A DNA stretch of 8,029 nucleotides from JAHBXC01 sp964350875 (lineage in GTDB: Bacteria > Planctomycetota > Phycisphaerae > Phycisphaerales > UBA1924). Shown here one piece after another: positions 1 through 4,097 of this stretch. Every line of letters begins with the position of its first letter. Positions within the stretch are counted from its first letter, which is position 1. The stretch covers positions 1-8,029 of the forward strand of contig CAYGLT010000090.1 in assembly GCA_964350875.1 (NCBI GenBank). Reading direction: 5' to 3'. Position numbers and translations under genes: made by a program. Below the pieces are notes generated by a model that worked only from the letters and a program-made list of their open reading frames with translations, had not been told where the DNA came from and did not search any database.

Positions 1-50
1 AGAACTTGTGGCGAGTCTGGCGAAGATTCTTCCGCGCGAGAGAGAGTGAC

Positions 51-1115
51 TCACCGCATCTCCTCCGCGTCTGCGACCTGTCCGGGGCCTGAGACGGCTC
101 CGGGGGTCTGAGGTGCCGCTTCTTTGCGGAGCAGCAGCGACGCGATCACGCCGACGGCGAGGGTTCCGAGGATCACGCCCAGGGAGATGTCGGTGGGGAT
201 CTTGAAGGGCGTGTGGACGAGGGCCATCTTGATCCCGACGAAGAAGAGCACGGCGATGAGGGCCGGCTTGAGGTAGCGGAACGATGTGATGGCCGCGGCC
301 AGGCAGAAGTAGAGCGAGCGGAGGCCGAGGATCGCGAAGATGTTGCTCGTGAGGACGAGGAACGGGTCGGCGGTGATGGCGAAGATCGCGGGGATCGAGT
401 CGACGGCGAAGAGGACATCGGTGAACTCGACGAGGACGAGCGCGAGGAGCAGGGGGGTCGCGTAGCGCACGCCGTTGATCGTGGTGAAGAAGCGCTGGCC
501 GTCGAAGGTGGGGGTGAGCCGCACGAACTTCTTGACGAAGCGGACGACGACGCTGGTGGAGGGGTCGTGGGCGTCGGCTTTGACGAGGGCCATCTTGATC
601 GCGGTGAGGATGAGGATGGCGGCGAAGAGGTAGGAGACCCAGGCGAAGCGCGCGACGAGGGCGGCGCCGAGGAAGATCATGATCGCGCGGAAGACGAGCG
701 CGCCGAGGATGCCCCAGAACAGCACGCGGTGCTGGTACATCCCGGGGATGCCCAGCGAGGTGAACACGACCGCGATCACGAAGACATTGTCGAGGGAGAG
801 CGACTTCTCGATGACATAGCCGGTGAAGAACTGCTTGGCGGCGTCGGCGCCCGCGAGCGTTTCGGTGACGCCCGGCTTTCCTAGGACGGGGACATCGAGC
901 CCGAGGTCGAAGATGTGGTTCTGGTAGAGGAAGTAGACGCCCACATTGAAGATGAGGGCGCAGGTGATCCAGATCGAGGTCCAGATCGTGGCTTCTTTGA
1001 AGGAGACGACATGGGCCTTGCGGTGGAAGACGCCGAGGTCGAGGGCGAGGAAGACGACGACGAGCGCGAGGAAGATCGCGTAGGCGATGAGTTGTGTGGG
1101 GTGTGCCTGGAGCAT
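51..1115 (-). CDS. TerC/Alx-family integral membrane protein, probable metal (Mn2+) transporter
   Basis: This is an inner-membrane protein of the TerC/Alx family. E. coli Alx is linked to manganese export, and other members are linked to tellurite resistance or to metal loading of secreted enzymes. The family signatures are clear: EKSLSLDNVFV in one membrane helix, and EFTDVLFAVDSIPAIFA followed by DPFLVLTSNIFAILGLR in the second half. The acidic residues in these helices are thought to bind the metal. I count about eight or nine hydrophobic segments, and the length is close to that of Alx. The frame can be extended to a TTG at 1133, giving 360 aa. I prefer the ATG at 1115 (354 aa), because the extra six residues show nothing conserved and neither start has an SD. 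The gene lies 150 nt downstream of the PGPGW gene on the same strand, so it may be co-transcribed with it. The family is certain; the substrate is inferred. Confidence 0.93.
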   Translation of the reverse strand: MLQAHPTQLIAYAIFLALVVVFLALDLGVFHRKAHVVSFKEATIWTSIWITCALIFNVGVYFLYQNHIFDLGLDVPVLGKPGVTETLAGADAAKQFFTGYVIEKSLSLDNVFVIAVVFTSLGIPGMYQHRVLFWGILGALVFRAIMIFLGAALVARFAWVSYLFAAILILTAIKMALVKADAHDPSTSVVVRFVKKFVRLTPTFDGQRFFTTINGVRYATPLLLALVLVEFTDVLFAVDSIPAIFAITADPFLVLTSNIFAILGLRSLYFCLAAAITSFRYLKPALIAVLFFVGIKMALVHTPFKIPTDISLGVILGTLAVGVIASLLLRKEAAPQTPGAVSGPGQVADAEEMR

Positions 1116-1265
1116 GGGTGTGGGAGCGGACAACGCCGCGTGTGTGCGCGGGGGTGTTGTTGGTCTTGCCGTTCCTGAGCCGATGCGGCTTTGGTGATCG
1201 TGGGCCGGGCGGATACGGGTGATCCGCCGCGTAGTCGGCCTTCGGACGCGCTGTGTGTCGCGCGG
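1116..1265 (-). promoter_or_regulatory. terC upstream spacer with two hairpins; weak candidate metal-responsive leader
   Basis: This 150-nt spacer separates the PGPGW stop codon from the terC ATG. It contains two dyads. One is a 7-bp stem GGCGGAT/ATCCGCC (1208-1214 with 1222-1228). The other is a tight 5-bp stem AGCCG/CGGCT (1178-1182 with 1186-1190). Neither is followed by a T-run on either strand, so they are not intrinsic terminators. Read on the minus strand, the second hairpin is followed by GGCAAGACC, which resembles the 3' conserved segment of the Mn2+-sensing yybP-ykoY riboswitch, a known regulator of alx/terC genes. The other half of that motif (GGGGAGUAG) and the closing stem are not visible. 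I therefore treat the riboswitch idea as a weak hypothesis. Confidence 0.2.
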
Positions 1266-1772
1266 CTACTCCCCAACAGGGTCGTTGATGCTAGCGCGGT
1301 GTTTGCGTGCGGCGTGCCAGCGTCTGCGCGCGGCGAGGGCGATGAAGGTGGCCATCGCGCTGATGGGGAGGAAGAGGAGCCCGGCGATGAGCCAGGTTGT
1401 GGAGGAGTGATCGGGGTGTGAGCGCACGATGAGGACTGCGGCGATCCAGTATCCGACGATCACGAGAAAGAGGGCGGCGACGGCCCAGGGTGAGGCGAGC
1501 CACGGGGCGTAGCGGTCGAGGAAGTCGGTGCGGTCGTCGACCTTCTTGAGGAGGCGGCGGGCCCAGGCGAACTCGGTGGCGAGGATGGCCAGGCCGAGCG
1601 GGCCGAGGACGGTGAAGCCGGGCCCGGGGAGGGGTGAGATGATGAGCCCGCCGAGGAGGATGATGGCGCCGACGGTGAGGATGACGATCCGGCGGACGGG
1701 CCTGGGGCCACGGATCTGTGTCAGTGGTGGGCGGGTGTCGGGGGGCGTCGGATTGAAATTCTGGTCGGACAA
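1266..1772 (-). CDS. PGPGW-motif transmembrane protein (small, uncharacterised)
   Basis: This is a predicted membrane protein of 168 aa. Residues 1-27 are Pro/Arg-rich and cytoplasm-like. A hydrophobic helix (about 28-46) then runs into PLPGPGFTVLGPLGLAILATEFAWARR (47-73). That segment matches the PGPGW family of putative transmembrane proteins, with Phe in place of the final Trp. Two more hydrophobic segments follow at about 96-116 and 126-147, and the tail is Arg/Lys-rich. The molecular function of the family is unknown. The first usable in-frame start is TTG at 1772, with no SD upstream. No in-frame ATG lies ahead of the conserved motif, so TTG is the likely start unless the true one lies further upstream. 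The gene is transcribed divergently from the RRM gene and precedes terC on the same strand. Confidence 0.85.
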   Translation of the reverse strand: MSDQNFNPTPPDTRPPLTQIRGPRPVRRIVILTVGAIILLGGLIISPLPGPGFTVLGPLGLAILATEFAWARRLLKKVDDRTDFLDRYAPWLASPWAVAALFLVIVGYWIAAVLIVRSHPDHSSTTWLIAGLLFLPISAMATFIALAARRRWHAARKHRASINDPVGE

Positions 1773-1859
1773 CGGTTTGCGGCTGGTCGGACGGGTGCGG
1801 CGTCGGCGGGGGCGTGGTTCGGAAAACTGAAAAGTCGGTGACCCCCCCAGCGGGGGAGA

Positions 1860-1868
1860 TGGTACTAT
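1860..1868 (+). promoter_or_regulatory. Candidate extended -10 promoter for the RRM gene
   Basis: TGGTACTAT fits an extended -10 element (TGn followed by TACTAT), with transcription expected to start near 1875. No good -35 is seen at 17 bp; GTGACC at 1838-1843 is a partial match at 19 bp. A C/G dyad (CCCCC-AGC-GGGGG, 1844-1856) lies directly upstream, between the -35 and -10 positions, and could be an operator. The same TGGTACnnT string occurs upstream of the DUF6958-like gene. Confidence 0.35.
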
Positions 1869-1874
1869 CCGGCA

Positions 1875-1997
1875 AGTACGAAGCCGCCCTCGAATGGTTC
1901 GGGGGGGCAGTCTGCGCCGCGGGTGAACTGAGTCCGAGAGCGGTCCCTTCTGCGCCTGATAGAGAAAAGGTAGTCTCGGAAGTAATGGAGCGCGTTG
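1875..1997 (+). promoter_or_regulatory. Putative long 5' leader of the RRM gene, with SD
   Basis: If transcription starts near 1875, the RRM message carries about 120 nt of untranslated leader. A 7-bp inverted repeat, TCCGAGA (1933-1939) with TCTCGGA (1974-1980), would form a stem that ends six bases before the SD GGAG (1987-1990). That SD stands 7 nt from the ATG at 1998 and is the clearest one in the window. The segment around 1959-1986 is notably less GC-rich than its surroundings. Long structured leaders are known for cold-shock and cold-induced RNA-binding protein mRNAs. A regulatory role here is inferred, not shown. Confidence 0.3.
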
Positions 1998-2444
1998 ATG
2001 CGCCTGTATGTGGGGAACCTCCCCTATTCGACCGGTGACGACGAGTTGCGTCAGTTGTTTGAGCAGTACGGTGAAGTGAACTCGGCTTCGGTGCTGATGG
2101 ATCGCGAGACGGGCCGTTCGCGCGGTTTCGGTTTCGTCGAGATGCCCGATGATGGTGCGCAGGAAGCGATGACCAAACTGAACGGCTTCGAGATGGGCGG
2201 TCGCCCGCTCGTGGTCAATGAGGCGCGTGAGCGTCAGTCCGGCGGCGGCGGTCGCGGCGGCTTCGGCGGCGGCGGCGGTGGTCGCGGCGGCTTCGGCGGC
2301 GGCGGCGGTGGTCGCGGCGGTTACGGTGGCGGCGGCGGCGGTGGTCGCGGCGGCTACGGTGGCGGCGGCGGCGGTGGTGGTTACGGCGGTGGCCGTGGCG
2401 GCGACCGCGGCGGCAAGCGCGAGCGTTTCGGCAACGACTGGTAA
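1998..2444 (+). CDS. RRM-domain RNA-binding protein with Gly-rich C-terminal tail
   Basis: This is a single-stranded RNA-binding protein of 148 aa. Residues 1-78 form one RNA recognition motif. RNP2 is LYVGNL (3-8). RNP1 is RGFGFVEM (42-49), which carries both core RNA-stacking aromatics (F44, F46) but ends in Met where Phe/Tyr is usual. Residues 82 to about 138 are a low-complexity tail of RGGFG/RGGYG blocks with long glycine runs, and the protein ends in a charged KRERFGNDW. Bacterial proteins of this design, as in cyanobacteria, are often cold-induced and act as RNA chaperones. Gly/Arg/aromatic tails can promote RNA binding and self-association. I chose the ATG at 1998 because GGAG at 1987-1990 is 7 nt upstream; the TTG just before it is too close. 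The gene is monocistronic, ending at the terminator at 2486-2520. Confidence 0.95.
   Translation: MRLYVGNLPYSTGDDELRQLFEQYGEVNSASVLMDRETGRSRGFGFVEMPDDGAQEAMTKLNGFEMGGRPLVVNEARERQSGGGGRGGFGGGGGGRGGFGGGGGGRGGYGGGGGGGRGGYGGGGGGGGYGGGRGGDRGGKRERFGNDW
2251..2376 (+). repeat. In-frame tandem repeats encoding the Gly-rich tail (2 x 30 bp, 2 x 33 bp)
   Basis: Four head-to-tail units each begin GTCGCGGCGG. Units 2251-2280 and 2281-2310 are identical over 30 bp and encode GRGGFGGGGG-type blocks. Units 2311-2343 and 2344-2376 are 33 bp and differ at one base; they encode the Tyr version (RGGYGGGGGGG). All lengths are multiples of three, so gain or loss of a unit keeps the frame. The pattern implies recent duplication by slippage or unequal exchange. 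Confidence 0.9.
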
Positions 2445-2485
2445 ACAGTCGGGCTGAGCGCCCTCAAGAACTTCAGGAAGTACAC

Positions 2486-2520
2486 GCCGCCGGCGCTGAC
2501 GCGTCGGCGGCTTTCTTTTT
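2486..2520 (+). terminator. Rho-independent terminator after the RRM gene
   Basis: The 11-bp stem pairs GCCGCCGGCGC (2486-2496) with GCGTCGGCGGC (2501-2511), with one G-U pair, around the tetraloop TGAC (2497-2500). It is followed at once by TTTCTTTTT (2512-2520). This is a canonical intrinsic terminator 42 nt past the RRM stop codon. It separates the RRM transcript from the DUF6958-like gene and is the only clear terminator in the window. Confidence 0.93.
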
Positions 2521-2535
2521 GCGCGTTGACCGGTC

Positions 2536-2544
2536 TGGTACGCT
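2536..2544 (+). promoter_or_regulatory. Candidate extended -10 for the DUF6958-like gene (leaderless start)
   Basis: TGGTACGCT fits TGn plus a TAnnnT -10 hexamer (2539-2544). Transcription would begin about 7 nt later, at 2551-2552, on or next to the ATG at 2552, giving a leaderless message. There is no convincing -35 at 17 bp, because that position falls in the terminator T-tract. TTGACC at 2526-2531 is too close to act as its -35. The lack of any SD before 2552 is consistent with leaderless translation. Confidence 0.3.
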
Positions 2545-2551
2545 GATCGCG

Positions 2552-2881
2552 ATGATCGAAGCGCAACCGAAACTGGATGAGCAGGGCCGCGTGTACGCGG
2601 AGCATCCCGATGCGCAGAAATCGGGAACGAATGTGGACGGCGCGAAGTACGCCGCGGTGCGCGCGGCGATGCTGAAGGCGATCCCTCGCGCGAAGGAGGG
2701 CGTCGCGTTCAAAGAGTTGCCTGAGTTGGTGCTCGACCGACTGCCCGAGGGGGAGATCCCGGGCGGCGGCTCGATCATGTGGTGGACGACCACGGTGAAA
2801 CTGGACCTCGAGGCGCGCGGGCTGATCGAACGCGTGCCCGGCGCGACGCCTCAGCGGGTGCGCAGGACGGCGGCGCGTTAG
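2552..2881 (+). CDS. Small DUF6958-like conserved protein, function unknown
   Basis: This is a soluble protein of 109 aa, rich in charged residues, with no signal peptide or membrane segment. From memory, the run NVDGAKYAAVRAAMLKAIP, then FKELPELVLDRLP, then PGGGSIMWWTTTVKLDLEARGLIER resembles the DUF6958 family. Its layout of helices followed by a WW-containing segment and KLDLEARGLIER looks like a winged-helix module, where the last part would be a helix plus wing. This fold is my inference, and no function is known. An in-frame TTG at 2519 would extend the protein by 11 residues. It lies inside the terminator T-tract, so I reject it in favour of the ATG at 2552. The TAG stop overlaps the TAA stop of the convergent aat gene. 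Confidence 0.8.
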   Translation: MIEAQPKLDEQGRVYAEHPDAQKSGTNVDGAKYAAVRAAMLKAIPRAKEGVAFKELPELVLDRLPEGEIPGGGSIMWWTTTVKLDLEARGLIERVPGATPQRVRRTAAR

Positions 2882-3612
2882 TTCGCGTCGGTCGGTTTCG
2901 GGAGCGCGCGGCGGAGGGGCTCGGCGTCGCTGGTGGACGGCGCGAACTCGCCCCAGGTGACATTGCGCTCGGAGGTCGCGGGGGCGAGGCGCTTGAGGAA
3001 GTCGGCGCGGGGGACTTCCACGCACCCGAACTGCGCGAGGTGGGGGGACCACATCTGGGTGTCGAGGAGCGTGAAGCGTCGTTTGCGCAGGTGCGCGACG
3101 AGGTGGACGAGGGCGACCTTGGAGGCGTCGGTGCCTCCCAGTTCGGGGAGGGAGAACATCGACTCGCCGAAGAACGCGCCGCCGATCGCGAGGCCGTAGA
3201 GCCCGCCGACGAGGACGAGTTCTTTGGTGGGCTCGCGGACGGTCCAGACTTCGACGGAGTGCGCGTATCCGGCGTCGTGGAGGAGGCGGTAGGCGCCGGC
3301 GATGGTCTCGTCGATCCACGCGCCGGGGCGATCGGGGTCGGCGCAGTGGACGATGGTCTGGGTGAACGCGATGTCGGAGGTGACGACGAACTTGCCGGCG
3401 CGGACGCGCTGTCGGAGCGTGCGCGGCACGGTGAATCCCGGCCCGGGGAGGTTGTCGGTGGGGTAGAGGGGGATCACGCCGCGCGATTCGGGCGAGCACC
3501 AGTGGAGTTGGCCGGTGGAGAGATCGGCCATGGGGAAGTAGCCACGGCGATAGGCGCCGACGATCTGTCGTACCACGGAGTCGGCGACGGTTGGCGCGTT
3601 CGAGGGGGGCAT
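2878..3612 (-). CDS. aat: Leucyl/phenylalanyl-tRNA--protein transferase
   Basis: This cytoplasmic enzyme transfers Leu or Phe from its aminoacyl-tRNA to the N-terminal Lys or Arg of a protein, marking it for ClpS/ClpAP degradation (the bacterial N-degron pathway). At 244 aa it is close to E. coli Aat (234 aa). Conserved blocks appear in order: RRGYFPM (22-28), WCSPESRGVIPL (38-49), GAWIDETIAGAY (97-108), GGLYGLAIGGAFFGESMFS (136-154), ASKVAL (163-168), and DTQMWSPHLAQFGCVEVPRADF (184-205). E150 and Q186 sit where the family's catalytic Glu and Gln occur. The frame is open to 3801, but the extra 63 residues are Arg/Pro-rich, unlike the family, and would nearly reach the tRNA. I therefore use the ATG at 3612. 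No SD precedes it. The gene is convergent with the DUF6958-like gene. Confidence 0.96.
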   Translation of the reverse strand: MPPSNAPTVADSVVRQIVGAYRRGYFPMADLSTGQLHWCSPESRGVIPLYPTDNLPGPGFTVPRTLRQRVRAGKFVVTSDIAFTQTIVHCADPDRPGAWIDETIAGAYRLLHDAGYAHSVEVWTVREPTKELVLVGGLYGLAIGGAFFGESMFSLPELGGTDASKVALVHLVAHLRKRRFTLLDTQMWSPHLAQFGCVEVPRADFLKRLAPATSERNVTWGEFAPSTSDAEPLRRALPKPTDAN

Positions 3613-3802
3613 TGGTGAAGGAAAACGATACGGCCCGGACCCGCGCGGTGATGCGTGGGAGGGGCGAAGTGTGAACGAAAGCGGCTTGCGGAGGGCGGGA
3701 AGGCGACTCGCCCGGGGTGACCTTCTAGACTTTCGGCCCGATCCCGGTCGGGCATGATCGTGTTGGACCCCTCCCGTCGGCGGACGCCGCACGGGCATCA
3801 AA
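3613..3802. other. Divergent intergenic region between aat and tRNA-Lys
   Basis: This 190-bp stretch should carry the promoters of both aat (minus) and the tRNA (plus). I see a possible plus-strand -10, TAGACT at 3726-3731, and a possible minus-strand one, TATCGT at 3625-3630; neither has a convincing -35. Two dyads lie on the tRNA side. One is GCCCGA/TCGGGC (3736-3741 with 3748-3753). The other is CCCGT/ACGGG (3773-3777 with 3791-3795), with an inner GGC/GCC stem, ending 8 bp before the tRNA. They could be leader structures trimmed from the precursor. None of these assignments is firm. Confidence 0.25.
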
Positions 3803-3874
3803 GGGGGCGTAGCTCAGCGGCAGAGCAGCGGACTTTTAATCCGTTGGTCGTGGGTTCGAATCCCACCGCCCCCA
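3803..3874 (+). tRNA. tRNA-Lys (anticodon UUU)
   Basis: A full 72-nt cloverleaf can be drawn by eye. The acceptor stem is GGGGGCG/CGCCCCC (3803-3809 with 3867-3873), with discriminator A at 3874. The D stem is GCTC/GAGC around a short 7-nt loop. The anticodon stem is GCGGA/TCCGT with loop CTTTTAA, giving anticodon TTT (UUU, reading AAA and AAG). The variable loop is TGGTC, and the T stem is GTGGG/CCCAC with loop TTCGAAT. The 3' CCA is not encoded and must be added by the CCA enzyme. The sequence closely follows other bacterial tRNA-Lys genes, including the A discriminator. Confidence 0.97.
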
Positions 3875-3919
3875 CTTTGCAGGAAAGAGAACGCGCGTCA
3901 GTGCGGCGCGCTCCCACGG

Positions 3920-3997
3920 ATGGACACCCTCGCAACTCCCATGCTGATCGTCGTGCACGCCAACTGGTCCGAGGGCCGGCTCTGGCTTTGGGGTGAG
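3920..3997 (+). CDS. N-terminal fragment of SNF2-family helicase (cut by assembly gap)
   Basis: This fragment is 26 codons long and reads straight into the Ns. It contains MLIVVHANWSEGRLWLWGE, which has the form of the extreme N-terminus of bacterial SNF2 helicases carrying the SNF2-associated N-terminal domain; these commonly open with a short hydrophobic strand, then H-A-x-W/F, G-R and L-W-G-E. I take it as the start of the same gene that resumes at 4098. The ATG at 3941 matches the usual start better than the ATG at 3920. Neither has an SD, so the start is uncertain by seven residues. It lies 45 nt past the tRNA. Confidence 0.75.
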
Positions 3998-4097
3998 NNN
4001 NNNNNNNNNNNNNNNNNNNNNNNNNNNNNNNNNNNNNNNNNNNNNNNNNNNNNNNNNNNNNNNNNNNNNNNNNNNNNNNNNNNNNNNNNNNNNNNNN
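3998..4097. other. Assembly gap (100 Ns) inside the SNF2 gene
   Basis: Exactly 100 undetermined bases. Exactly 100 Ns is the usual placeholder for a gap of unknown length. Complete codons of the helicase gene end at 3997 and begin at 4098, so the true missing length must be a multiple of three if the gene is intact; 100 is not. Any protein translated across the Ns is meaningless. Confidence 0.99.

Noticed and set aside
213..884. Asp/Glu/Gly-rich plus-strand open frame opposite terC
   Set aside because: It is a shadow of a well-supported membrane-protein gene; the acidic composition is the mirror of terC codon usage.
1814..2038. 74-codon open frame upstream of and overlapping the RRM start
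   Set aside because: It crosses the candidate promoter and leader, overlaps the RRM gene in another frame, and has no recognisable motif. A regulatory upstream ORF starting at the ATG at 1860 cannot be excluded but has no SD.
2519..2551. TTG start extending the DUF6958-like protein by 11 residues
   Set aside because: The TTG is inside the terminator T-tract and the extension overlaps the candidate promoter.
3613..3801. 63-residue N-terminal extension of Aat
   Set aside because: It is Arg/Pro-rich, unlike any Aat family N-terminus, and would remove the intergenic space next to the tRNA. The ATG at 3612 gives the normal family length.
3612..3803. Functional link between Aat and the neighbouring tRNA-Lys
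   Set aside because: Aat acts on proteins with N-terminal Lys or Arg but uses Leu- or Phe-tRNA, not Lys-tRNA. The adjacency is probably chance.
3893..3911. GCGCG/CGCGC hairpin after the tRNA as a terminator
   Set aside because: It has only a 5-bp stem with a 9-nt loop and no T-run, so there is no support for intrinsic termination.
3754..3996. Short open frames reading through the tRNA on both strands
   Set aside because: The peptides contain SSAAEQRTFNPLVVGSNPTAP (plus) and GFEPTTNGLKVRCSAAELRP (minus), well-known false proteins translated from tRNA genes.
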